64,000 bases of DNA from CAVTWH01 sp963738365 (GTDB lineage Bacteria > Actinomycetota > Actinomycetes > Mycobacteriales > Micromonosporaceae): positions 372,001-436,000 of the forward strand of contig CAVTWH010000008.1 in the NCBI GenBank assembly GCA_963738365.1, read 5' to 3'. This document shows positions 1 to 7,571 of this stretch, one piece after another. The notes under the pieces were generated by a model, which saw nothing but the letters and a program-made list of their open reading frames with translations, was not told the origin of the DNA and searched no databases. Position 1 is the first letter of the stretch. The number at the start of each line of letters is the position of its first letter. Both the position numbers and the translations under genes were made by a program.

Positions 1-1
1 C

Positions 2-67
2 ACCGGCCAGGGGTACGCGGCGGCCGAGGACTCCAGCCACCGGGCGCACGGGCGGGCGGCGTCGTGA
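2..67 (+). CDS. C-terminal end of an ESX/WXG100-like small protein (5' end outside window)
   Basis: Only the last 21 codons are present, ending at the TGA at 65-67, which overlaps the next start (GTGATG). The tail contains G-Y-A-A-A-E-D, which fits the YxxxD/E export signal placed at the C-terminus of type VII (ESX) secretion substrates and EspC-like proteins. The following gene also carries a W-x-G motif, so this looks like an ESX-like pair. The fragment is too short to be sure; the call rests on the motif and on the neighbour. Confidence 0.35.
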   Translation, partial: TGQGYAAAEDSSHRAHGRAAS

Positions 68-749
68 TGGACGCTGCTGGGCCGGGTCGGCCGCTCCCGG
101 GGCGGGACCTGCTGGGCCGGGTGGACGACGCACTGGTGGCCGGCGGTGCGCCGGCCGGCGACCCGGTGTGGCCGCTGCTGCGCCGCGCCGGGGCGCTCCC
201 CGGCGACCTGCTCGACCAGCTGCTCGCCGCCGACCCGGAGCCGCTGACGACGCCGTCGACCAGCTCGTGGCGACGCCCGGGAGCTGCGGCGACCGGTGGA
301 CACCATCCCCGGCGTGGCCGGGCTGGCGGGGCGCCGCTGCCGAGGCGTACGCCGGCCAGTGGTCGGCCGCCGTCGGCCAGGTCGACCGGATCACCGGCCG
401 GCTCGGCGCCAGCGGCGACTACGCGGCCGACGTGGCCGCCTGGGTGGCGCGACCCGCCGCCAGCTGGCCGGCGCCGTGGCCGAGTGCCTGGGCAGCACCG
501 AGGCGGCCGACGGTACGGCTGGCCCGGCCGGGGCCACCGGAGCCGGCCGTGTGCGCCGCCGCCGCGGCGATCGCGGCGCACGTGCTGACCGTGGCGCTGG
601 ACGCGGCCGACGCCGGGGAGGCGCTGCGCCAGCGCTGGGCCGGCCGGCTGGACGAGGTGCGCTACGCGCCGCCCGCCCCGGTGCCCAGCGGCGCCCCGGC
701 CGGCGTCCTCGAAGTCGGCACCAGTGACCAACCGTTCCGCCGAGGTTAG
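67..749 (+). CDS. WXG-motif, ESX-like helical protein (frameshifted as read)
   Basis: ATG at 67 overlaps the preceding stop (ATGG/TGA). No single frame is open to the TAG at 747-749. The first frame is good to about 240, a second carries a short segment to about 300, a third carries the W-R-G-A-A-A-E-A-Y segment near 330-450, and the end runs from about 540 to 749. Joined, they give an Ala-rich, probably all-helical protein of about 225 residues. The WRG motif followed by helices and the upstream YxxxE tail suggest a type VII secretion-related or toxin-antitoxin-like partner. At least three single-base breaks are needed, so exact residues near the joints are uncertain. Function is inferred only. 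Confidence 0.45.
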
Positions 750-758
750 GGTTGTGCG

Positions 759-1600
759 ATGGGGATGCTCTGCGCGGTGAGCTTCAACCGCTACGGCCGC
801 CTGTTCTACCTGGACCCGGCCGGCTACGAGGTGAAGGTCGGCGACCGGGTGCTGGTGCCCACCGACGACGGCCCCGAGGTCGCCGAGTGCGTCTGGGCTG
901 CCCAGTGGGTCACCGAGGAGACCGCCGGCTTCCCGCAGCTGGTCGGCCTGGCCGGCGACGACGACATGCGCCGCGACGAGCTGATGCGCAAGCGCAAGGC
1001 GGAGGCGAAGGTGGCCGCCAAGCGGCTGATCCGCGAGCACGAGCCTGCCGATGCGGGTGGTCGCCGTGGACCACGTGCTGGAGTCGACGTCCGGCTCGGG
1101 CGGCGCGGACCACCATCTACTTCACCGCCCCGCACCGGGTGGACTTCCGGTCGCTGGTCCGCGACCTCGGCGCCACCCTGCACTGCCGGGTGGAGCTGCG
1201 CCAGCTGTCGGCCCGGGACTCGGCGCGGGTGCAGGGCGGCATCGGCTCGTGCGGGCGCGACCTGTGCTGCGCCACGTTCCTCACCGACTTCGAGCCGGTC
1301 ACCATCCGGATGGCCAAGGACCAGGACCTGCCGCTCAACCCGCTGCGCATCTCCGGCGCCTGCGGCCGGCTGATGTGCTGCCTGAAGTACGAACACCCGC
1401 TCTACCAGCAGTTCCAGGCGACCGCTCCGGCGGTCGGGGACCCGGGTGAGCACGCCGGAGGGCGAGGGCCGGGTGGTCGGGCACAGCGTGCCCCGGGACA
1501 CGGTGACGGTCCGGCTGGACGCCGACGGGTCGCGCTGCTCCTGCTCGCGCGCCTCGGTCTGCGGCTCGCGGCAGGCGTACGAAGAGCGCCACGGATAGCC
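759..1600 (+). CDS. PSP1 domain protein, RicT/YaaT-like (frameshifted as read)
   Basis: The PSP1 C-terminal domain protein family includes Bacillus RicT, part of the Ric complex that carries Fe-S clusters and affects RNase Y. The start MGMLCAVSFNRYGRLFYLDP is typical. Two conserved cysteine clusters are visible: GSCGRDLCC near 1243-1269 and GACGRLMCC near 1355-1381. Three breaks interrupt the frame: near 1051 (GAGCCTG where GAG-CTG fits), near 1110 and near 1445. After repair the protein ends SRQAYEERHG at the TAG at 1598-1600. A -10 box TAGGGT at 747-752 lies 6 nt before the ATG, so the mRNA is probably leaderless. In actinomycetes this gene usually follows DNA polymerase III delta-prime; that lies outside the window. 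Confidence 0.8.
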
Positions 1601-1619
1601 GCGGCACGTGCGCTCACGA

Positions 1620-1817
1620 GCGGATCACCGTGACGGTCGCATCGAGGATCTGGAGCGGCTGGAGGAGACGCTGGAGGTCCTGAGTGACCCGGCGACCCTG
1701 CGCAGACTCGCCGAGTCGGATGCGGAACTGGTCCGGGGCGATGGAGTTACCGCTGAGGACCTTGCCGAGACCATGCGGCGCAGACGCTCAGCCGCTGATC
1801 GGGCGAGCGGAACGTGA
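1620..1817 (+). pseudogene. Remnant of a Phd/YefM-type antitoxin
   Basis: The stretch reads ERITVT in one frame and then, after a shift near 1633, GRIEDLERLEETLEVLSDPA in another, ending at the TGA at 1815-1817. This resembles the C-terminal half of Phd/YefM (prevent-host-death) antitoxins, where 'ERxTVT' is followed by a hydrophobic strand and 'DLExLEETLEVLSD'. The DNA-binding N-terminus is missing, and about ten residues between the two motifs seem deleted. No toxin gene follows: a methyltransferase starts 40 nt downstream. A GTG at 1608 would allow a 69-residue product, but it has no clear ribosome site. I call it a decayed antitoxin, moderately sure. Confidence 0.45.
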
Positions 1818-1856
1818 CCGAGGCCGCCGGTCGCCTGCCGCCGGTAGCCTGGCTGT

Positions 1857-2675
1857 ATGAAGCCGGACGAACCCACCCCGTTCGCGGATATCGACAGCGC
1901 GCCGCCGGACCGGGCGGCGCTGCTCACCCGGTCCCTGGTCGAGCTGGCCGCCCACCCGGAGATCCAGCGGGTACGCCGGCTGGCGCTGGCCGAGCTGCGT
2001 CCGGCGCCCGGGCAGCGGCTGCTCGACGCCGGTTCCGGGCTGGGTGAGGTGGCCCGGGAGCTGGCCGCTCTGGTGGCGCCCGGTGGTTCGGTGGTGGCGC
2101 TGGACCGTTCGGAGACCCTGACGGCGGCGGCCCGCCGACAACACGACGGCGGCGCCGTCGAGTATCGGGTGGGTGACATCCTCGCCGTGGACGCGGCCGA
2201 CGGCGAGTTCGACGGGGTACGCAGCGAGCGGGTGGTGCAGCACCTCACCGAGCCGGACGCGGCGGTGGCCGAGCTGGCCCGGGTGACCCGGTCGGGCGGC
2301 CGGGTGTGCCTGATCGACACCGACTGGGAGTCGCTGGCCTTCGACGGGGTACCCGAACCGGTGGTGGCGGCGCTGCGCGAGCGGGCCTACGACTTCCTCG
2401 GCCCCGACCGGCGCCGCTCCGGACGGGCACTACGCGCCCGGCTGGTCCGCGCGGGCCTGGCCGACGTGTCGGCCCGCGCCGTGGCGATGGTCTTCGACTC
2501 GGTGGAGTCGGCGGCCACCGTGGTGCCGTTCCTGGGCCGGGACGTCCCGATCGAGGCGGCGCTGTTCCCGCCGGAGCTGCGGGAACAGTGGTCGGCGGCG
2601 GTGGACGCCGCCACGGCGCGCGGTGAGTTCCTGGCCGTACTCACCATGTGGGTGGCGACCGGTACCCGTCGCTGA
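1857..2675 (+). CDS. Class I SAM-dependent methyltransferase
   Basis: A 272-residue protein with a Rossmann methyltransferase core. Motif I is LLDAGSGLGEVARELA at about residues 60-75, and an acidic residue ends the next strand (VVALDRSE). The LTEPDAAVAELARVTRSGG segment is typical of UbiE/Coq5-like and polyketide methyltransferases. The substrate cannot be read from the sequence. A TAGCCT box at 1845-1850 lies 6 nt before the ATG at 1857, suggesting a leaderless transcript. It stands alone, between the antitoxin remnant and a convergent phosphatase. Confidence 0.85.
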   Translation: MKPDEPTPFADIDSAPPDRAALLTRSLVELAAHPEIQRVRRLALAELRPAPGQRLLDAGSGLGEVARELAALVAPGGSVVALDRSETLTAAARRQHDGGAVEYRVGDILAVDAADGEFDGVRSERVVQHLTEPDAAVAELARVTRSGGRVCLIDTDWESLAFDGVPEPVVAALRERAYDFLGPDRRRSGRALRARLVRAGLADVSARAVAMVFDSVESAATVVPFLGRDVPIEAALFPPELREQWSAAVDAATARGEFLAVLTMWVATGTRR

Positions 2676-2687
2676 CCGCGGCCGCTG

Positions 2688-4421
2688 TCAGGCCCGCTGG
2701 GGTACCCGGGCGGGCAGGTGGATGGGCGGCTCGGCCAGCGCGTACCCGATGGGCGTGGTCGGTTTCAGCCAGGGGGCGTGCTCCGTGCCGCCCGGGTCGG
2801 CCACCCACGAGTGGTTGACCCGACGGACCGCGACCGGATAGATGGTCAGCCCGTCCGCGTCGATGTGGATACGCAGGAAGCTCTTGAAATCCTCGATGCC
2901 CTGCCCGGCGAACAGCTCGTTCACGTTCACCCCGAACCAGCTCGCCACCAGCAGATACAGGCAGACCAGCTCGCTGGCCACCAGCCCGGCGACCAGCGTG
3001 TAGATCACCGCGGCGGTCAGCACCGGCAGCGGCCACGGCCAGTTCACGAACGGCGTGCGCTCCCACAGCAGGGCGCCCCCCACCGACAGTCCCAGGTGGA
3101 CCGCCCCGTGGGTCAGGCCCAGGATCCAGTGCCGGGGGCGGGCCCGGTCCGCGGTCGGCGGCACCGCGAAGAACACCAGGCCACCCAACAGCACCAGGCC
3201 GGTCAGCCCGGTCGGGATGGAGAACAGCTTCTGCGCGGTCTCCCCGGCGTGCTGGATCAGGCCCAGCACGGAGAGCATGAACAGCGTGTGCGCCGCGCCG
3301 AGCAGCCCCACGAAGCCCTTGTTGCGCAGCGGCAGCCGGCTGAACACCCCCCAGGCCAGCGCCCGGGACGCCGGCCGGGTCGGGAACGTGCTGCGCAGCG
3401 TGAACCGCTTCGACACCGTCTTGCGCTTCACCCGGCTGTCCAGCGGCGGCACCAGCAGCGATTCCGGTAGGCGGTGGGTCGGGTAGAGGTAGGCCCCGCC
3501 GCCGCCACAGGTCACCAGGTGCCGCTCCGCCCCGGTCTCGGGTCCGTCCGCCTGCTGCTCCGTCGACTCGTAGTGGGCGTAGTGGTGCAGGTCGCCGGAG
3601 ATCATCAAGCGTACGTTGACCTTCGCCGGATCCAGCACGGTCCGCACGAAGTAGTCGATGGTGTCGTACGCCTTCGGCGTGCGCGCCGCCTCCACCCAGC
3701 CCGGCGTCGCCGGGCAGACGATCACGTTGTCGCCTGGGCGCAGCTGCTGCGCCGCCCGTTTGAAGTAGTGCATCTGCGGATCGTCCAGGTAGGTGCCGAA
3801 CTGGGCGTCGAACGCGAACAGCCACCACCGGCGCGGCAACTGGATGGCGAAGTAGGAGCGCGCCTGGCGGTTCACCCAGCCGCCGATCGAGTCCGTGCCG
3901 TTCTTCACGAACAGCCGCAGGAACGCGGTCAGGCCGTCGTACCAGTCGTGGTTGCCCGGCAGGGCGAACAGGTCCGGCCGCCCCAGCTCCGCCGGGCACC
4001 CCGGCAGCGCCGCCCGGTACGGCCCCTTCGTCCGGTCCTCGTAGCGCTCCGTGCTGGCCGTCGGGTACACCTCGTCCCCGCCCATCATGAGCAGCTGGCC
4101 CCGGGGCAGCTCCCGCCCGTCCACGGTCAGGCTCGGCTGGGCGAGCAGCCAGGCCACCGAGTAGGTCGCGTCGAATCCGTCGCCCAGGTCCGCGACGTAG
4201 TCGAACCACAGCTCGTCGGCGTCGGCGTGCTCGGCGAAGACGTCCGGCGGCAGGGCGTTCTGCAGCTCGCGCTTGTCCAGGTAGGCACCGAACTGGGTGG
4301 ACAGCAGCACGCGCAGCGCCGTACCGGCCAGCTGGCTGGGGGACAGCCAGGCCACCGGGGGTTGGGGCGAGAAACCGAGCTCGAAGGGGTCGAGACTGTT
4401 GGGGCGGGGAACGGACTCCAC
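2688..4421 (-). CDS. Calcineurin-like metallophosphoesterase with C-terminal membrane segments
   Basis: A protein of 577 residues. Metallophosphatase motifs appear in order: GGDEVYP, GNHDWYDG and SGDLHHYAHYE. These provide the His/Asp/Asn ligands for a dinuclear metal centre. The C-terminal part holds several hydrophobic spans (for example GLTGLVLLGGLVFFAVPP and LPVLTAAVIYTLVAGLVASE), so it is anchored in the membrane. The open frame continues upstream through the tRNA gene, which cannot be coding. The GTG at 4421 is preferred because a minus-strand TACCCT box (4429-4434) lies 7 nt upstream, giving a leaderless mRNA. The substrate is unknown. It converges with the methyltransferase gene. Confidence 0.8.
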   Translation of the reverse strand: MESVPRPNSLDPFELGFSPQPPVAWLSPSQLAGTALRVLLSTQFGAYLDKRELQNALPPDVFAEHADADELWFDYVADLGDGFDATYSVAWLLAQPSLTVDGRELPRGQLLMMGGDEVYPTASTERYEDRTKGPYRAALPGCPAELGRPDLFALPGNHDWYDGLTAFLRLFVKNGTDSIGGWVNRQARSYFAIQLPRRWWLFAFDAQFGTYLDDPQMHYFKRAAQQLRPGDNVIVCPATPGWVEAARTPKAYDTIDYFVRTVLDPAKVNVRLMISGDLHHYAHYESTEQQADGPETGAERHLVTCGGGGAYLYPTHRLPESLLVPPLDSRVKRKTVSKRFTLRSTFPTRPASRALAWGVFSRLPLRNKGFVGLLGAAHTLFMLSVLGLIQHAGETAQKLFSIPTGLTGLVLLGGLVFFAVPPTADRARPRHWILGLTHGAVHLGLSVGGALLWERTPFVNWPWPLPVLTAAVIYTLVAGLVASELVCLYLLVASWFGVNVNELFAGQGIEDFKSFLRIHIDADGLTIYPVAVRRVNHSWVADPGGTEHAPWLKPTTPIGYALAEPPIHLPARVPQRA

Positions 4422-4541
4422 GGACGGCAGGGTAGTACGGCCGGACACCCCGGCACGCCCGCCGGCCGCACGGCGTTTCAGGGACAAACGTCCATGGTCG
4501 CCCCATGCGAATCCCCTCGCGCCCGGGGGAGGGGGATCGCG

Positions 4542-4547
4542 TACACT
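4542..4547 (+). promoter_or_regulatory. -10 box of tRNA-Thr
   Basis: TACACT, 11 nt before the mature tRNA 5' end. It lies back to back with the minus-strand promoter of the metallophosphatase. Confidence 0.5.
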
Positions 4548-4558
4548 CGTGGTTCGTT

Positions 4559-4634
4559 GCCGCCTTAGCTCAGTCGGCAGAGCGACGCACTCGTAATGCG
4601 TAGGTCGAGAGTTCGACTCTCTCAGGCGGCTCCA
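4559..4634 (+). tRNA. tRNA-Thr (CGT anticodon), CCA encoded
   Basis: A full cloverleaf can be folded. The acceptor stem GCCGCCT pairs with AGGCGGC (4559-4565 with 4624-4630). The D arm contains AGCTCAGTCGGCAGAGC. The anticodon arm is ACGCA-CTCGTAA-TGCGT with anticodon CGT at 4592-4594, and the T arm is GAGAG-TTCGACT-CTCTC. The discriminator T is followed by an encoded CCA at 4632-4634. The anticodon reads ACG, so it charges threonine. Confidence 0.95.
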
Positions 4635-4637
4635 GGC

Positions 4638-4684
4638 GAAGGCCCAGGTCATCGGCGTGATCGTCGATCATGACCTGGGCCTTC
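4638..4684 (+). terminator. Long perfect hairpin directly after tRNA-Thr
   Basis: A 15-bp inverted repeat (GAAGGCCCAGGTCAT at 4638-4652 with its complement at 4670-4684) with a 17-nt loop starts 4 nt after the tRNA CCA. There is no T-run, as is usual in high-GC actinomycetes. It probably ends tRNA transcription. Confidence 0.6.
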
Positions 4685-4772
4685 ATCGTCCGGCGGAGAT
4701 CACGAGCAGCCGCGCCATCGTGACCGTTCCCACTCCTCCGGATTACCACGAGTGACGGGAAGGCCACGCCGG

Positions 4773-5957
4773 TCAGGCCCGGATCGCCAGCAGTTGCAGC
4801 GCGGGCAGCGTTACCCCGATGTCCACGGTGTGCAGCGGCGGGGACGCGTCCAGCCCCTTGTCGCCGGGCACCTGGATCACCAGCAGCACCCCGCCCTGCC
4901 CAACGGCGAACAGCAGCCGGCTGTCCGGGGACCACACCGCGCTACCCCCGCCGTACGACGGACTGACGGCGCCCGGCACCCGGCGCACGGCGCCGGTGGT
5001 CAGGTCGAGCAGGAACAGGGCAGAGGTGGCGTCGTAGATGGCTGCGATGCGCCCGTCCGGCGAGATGATGCCGGGCGTGTTGAAGGTCGGCGGTTCCGGC
5101 AGGGTGCGCCGCGCGCCGGTCTGCTTGTTGACCACCACCAGCGAGCACCTGGCCCGCTCGTCGCACTCCTCGACCAGCCAGCGGGTCGGCCCGACGGCGA
5201 CCAGGTCGCCGGTGGTGATCCGCTGTGCGCCGTGCGGGCCCAGCTGGTAGATGCCACCGATGCCGAGCACCAGGACGTTGCCGGAACCGTCGGCGACCGG
5301 GAAGCCGTCGAACCTGTCGGGCGGCGACAGCGGCTCGCCGACCGGGTTGCCATCGGCGTCGACGAGGGCCACCGCGCGGGGACCGCCGTCCTGGTCCTGC
5401 GATGTCCAGACGGTGCCGGGGCGGGGGCCGGGCAGCACCGGACCGCTGCGGGCGAGGGCGCCGGTGAGCGTGGCGGCCGGCGTGTTGTCGCGGACCCGGT
5501 AGCCGGCTACCCGGTCCAGCGGGCGGATCAGGACGCCGTCGGGCAGGGCGAGGAAGCTCACCGGGCCGCTGCTGCCCAGGGGCGGGACGGGGGTCCGGGT
5601 GATCTGGCCGGCTGCCAGCTGCACGCGGACCACCTCGGACCCGGTCCAGCCGAACAGCTCCCAACCGGCGCGCACGCCGAGCAGGCCCGGCCCGGCGAAC
5701 GTGATCACCGGTCCGGACACCGCCGGCACGGCTGACGCGGTCGGCGCGGGGCTGCTCGCCGTCGCTGTCGGCGCGGCGGTCGGTTGGTCGTCACGGCGGG
5801 TGTACGCCACGCCCGCAGTCACCAGGATCGCGGCCACCAGCGCCGGCAGTGCCCAGCGCCGCCACGGCGCCGGGCGGCCCGGTGGCGGACCCAACTCCAG
5901 CACGTCACCGGCCCGGTCGAGGTTGATGGCGGGCTCGTCGGAGGGCACGGGTCCCAT
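4773..5957 (-). CDS. Membrane-anchored beta-propeller-like (TolB/WD-type) protein
   Basis: A 394-residue protein. It has a short cytoplasmic N-terminus ending in APWRRW, one membrane span (ALPALVAAILVTAGVAY, about residues 35-51) and a Thr/Ala/Pro linker. A long extracytoplasmic domain follows, with repeating strands such as GRIAAIYDATSALFLLDLTTG and AVWSPDSRLLFAVGQG; the 'WSPDSRLL' type is typical of TolB/WD40-like propellers. No catalytic motif is seen. It faces the TfoX-like gene divergently (90 nt). A role as a cell-surface binding or sensing protein is inference. Confidence 0.65.
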   Translation of the reverse strand: MGPVPSDEPAINLDRAGDVLELGPPPGRPAPWRRWALPALVAAILVTAGVAYTRRDDQPTAAPTATASSPAPTASAVPAVSGPVITFAGPGLLGVRAGWELFGWTGSEVVRVQLAAGQITRTPVPPLGSSGPVSFLALPDGVLIRPLDRVAGYRVRDNTPAATLTGALARSGPVLPGPRPGTVWTSQDQDGGPRAVALVDADGNPVGEPLSPPDRFDGFPVADGSGNVLVLGIGGIYQLGPHGAQRITTGDLVAVGPTRWLVEECDERARCSLVVVNKQTGARRTLPEPPTFNTPGIISPDGRIAAIYDATSALFLLDLTTGAVRRVPGAVSPSYGGGSAVWSPDSRLLFAVGQGGVLLVIQVPGDKGLDASPPLHTVDIGVTLPALQLLAIRA

Positions 5958-6047
5958 GATGGCGCATGGTGGCCAGCACCGTCCGGCCCGTCCGGCGCCA
6001 GTGGGTGTCGGTATCCCCTTCTACAGTCGGGTGACCGGGAGGGGGCG

Positions 6048-6461
6048 ATGATGGCTGACGAACCGGCGGGGGAGCTGTTCGACCGGCTCGCGGGCGGGTT
6101 CCTGGGCCGACCGGGCGTGGCGTACGGCCGGATCTGGCACAACGACGGGCTCACCGTGGGCGCCAAGACCTTCGCGATGGTGGTAGGCGACCAGCTGGTC
6201 GTCAAGGTCCCCGCGGCGCAGGCCGCGGAGCTGCGCGCCGCGGGCGCCGGGGTGGCCTTCGAGCCGCGTGCGGGGCGACCGACGCGCGAGTGGGTGTGCG
6301 TCGACGTACCTGGCGACGCGGCCGGGGTCCGGCGCTGGCGCCAGCTCATGGAGGACGCCTACCGCTACGGCGCCCAGCTCACCGGCGTGGCCGCCGCCGG
6401 GCCACCGGCGGGCCGGGCGACGCGCAGCCGCTCCGAGCGGAACCGGCCGCGGCCGCAGTAG
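6048..6461 (+). CDS. TfoX N-terminal domain protein
   Basis: About 137 residues starting with tandem ATG codons (6048 and 6051) behind GGGAGGGGG. The first 90 residues match the TfoX-N fold: the strand pattern GVAYGRIWHNDGLTVGAKTF-AMVVGDQLVVKVP and the closing FEPRAGRPTREWVCV. The C-terminal 40 residues are Arg/Ala-rich and look disordered. In actinomycetes these proteins lack the competence-regulator C-terminal domain, and their function is not known. The gene ends at a perfect hairpin shared with the convergent gene. Confidence 0.8.
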   Translation: MMADEPAGELFDRLAGGFLGRPGVAYGRIWHNDGLTVGAKTFAMVVGDQLVVKVPAAQAAELRAAGAGVAFEPRAGRPTREWVCVDVPGDAAGVRRWRQLMEDAYRYGAQLTGVAAAGPPAGRATRSRSERNRPRPQ

Positions 6462-6465
6462 TGGC

Positions 6466-6500
6466 CGCCCGGCCGCCGGTCAGCTACCGGCGGCCGGGCG
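6466..6500. terminator. Bidirectional terminator hairpin
   Basis: A perfect 15-bp stem (6466-6480 with 6486-6500) and a 5-nt loop CAGCT. It sits exactly between the stop codons of the convergent TfoX-like (6461) and DUF4352-like (6509) genes. Confidence 0.8.
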
Positions 6501-6508
6501 CTCCGGCG

Positions 6509-7435
6509 TCAGCCGCCGAGCTTCCAGTAGCCGGCCGGCTCGAAGGGGGCGTCCACCTCGACGATGCCGCTGGTCAGGATGGACTTCGGTGCCTCAAATG
6601 CCACGTCGCCGGTCTCCGACTGCCCGGCCGGCAGCCGCCCGGGCTCCAGGAACCGGTCGCCGCCGCCGAAGTCGACGTCGTACTCCTTGCCGGCGGCGTC
6701 CTTGAGGATGATGTAGAGCGGATTCACCGGGAACGAGCCCTTGGTGACGGTGACCTTCACGGTGACCACCACGTCGTTGCCCTCCACCCGTGGGTCGGAG
6801 ACCGTCACGTCGGCCTCCGAGGCGTCGGAGGAGGTGGCCTTCAGGTGCTGGGTGGCGCCGATGGCGGCGGTGGGCAGGCCGCCGGTGTCCGGCTTGCTGT
6901 CGTTGGTCGGGCCGGTGGTGGGGCCGCTGGTCGGATCGTCATCGCCGGCCTTGCTGCCCGTGCTGCTGGTCGCGGTGGCGGTCCCGGTCTTGTCGTCCGA
7001 CTTCTTGCCCAGCCAGATCAGGCCGGCTACGCCGGCACCGCCGCAGACGATGAGGACGGCCGCGATGATGGCGACGATGAGCCCGACGTTGGTCTTCTTC
7101 GCGGGCGGACCGGCCGGCGGCTGGTAGGCCGGGGTCGGGTAGCCGGGCTGCGCCGGGTAGCCGGGCTGTTGCTGCTGGAAGCCGGGCCCCGGCTGCTGGT
7201 ACCCGGGTGCGGGCTGCTGGTAGCCGGGCTGGGGGTAGCCGGGCTGGCCGTAGCCGCCGGGGCCGGTCACCGGCTGGTTCGGGTCCGGGTAGCCCGGCTG
7301 CTGGTAGCCCGGGCCGGTCACCGGCTGGCTGGGATCCTGGTACGGGTTGGTCGGGGGGTATGGGGACTGGCCGTAAGGGTCGACGTTGTAGTTCTGCTGC
7401 CAGGGTTGATCGGCGGGGTTCGGCGGGTAGGTCAC
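6509..7435 (-). CDS. DUF4352-like protein with Pro/Gln/Tyr-rich N-terminal tail and one membrane span
   Basis: 308 residues from a GTG at 7435. Residues 1-110 are a low-complexity cytoplasmic tail with repeated PGYQQPG-type units. One membrane span follows (VGLIVAIIAAVLIVCGGAGVAGLIW), then a Thr/Ser-rich linker. The external beta-sandwich domain fits the DUF4352/telokin-like family (SDPRVEGNDVVVTVKVTV, near DFGGGDRFLEPGRLPAGQ and GDVAFEAP). Such proteins sit on the outside of the membrane and often resemble lipoprotein or transport accessory domains. No partner gene is adjacent, and the function is unknown. Confidence 0.7.
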   Translation of the reverse strand: MTYPPNPADQPWQQNYNVDPYGQSPYPPTNPYQDPSQPVTGPGYQQPGYPDPNQPVTGPGGYGQPGYPQPGYQQPAPGYQQPGPGFQQQQPGYPAQPGYPTPAYQPPAGPPAKKTNVGLIVAIIAAVLIVCGGAGVAGLIWLGKKSDDKTGTATATSSTGSKAGDDDPTSGPTTGPTNDSKPDTGGLPTAAIGATQHLKATSSDASEADVTVSDPRVEGNDVVVTVKVTVTKGSFPVNPLYIILKDAAGKEYDVDFGGGDRFLEPGRLPAGQSETGDVAFEAPKSILTSGIVEVDAPFEPAGYWKLGG

Positions 7436-7571
7436 GATGGCTCCGGGGGCTGGAAAGGCGCAGGGCAGGGGCGGCGGCGCAGGGGAGGCGTCCGTCGACG
7501 GTACGACACCAGCGCCAGCCTGGTCGTCCCGCCCCCGGTGGCGTGGCCGCGTCCGCCGCTAAGATCACGCG

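Noticed and set aside
2641..4506. A 621-codon open frame overlapping the metallophosphatase gene
   Set aside because: It is Arg/Gly/Pro-rich shadow coding of the phosphatase frame, with no domain; the other frame has all phosphatase motifs.
4422..4652. An N-terminal extension of the metallophosphatase through the tRNA region
   Set aside because: It would translate the antisense of tRNA-Thr, and a better start with a -10 box exists at 4421.
4559..4684. Integrated element at tRNA-Thr
   Set aside because: No integrase, no second copy of the tRNA 3' end, and neighbouring genes look chromosomal.
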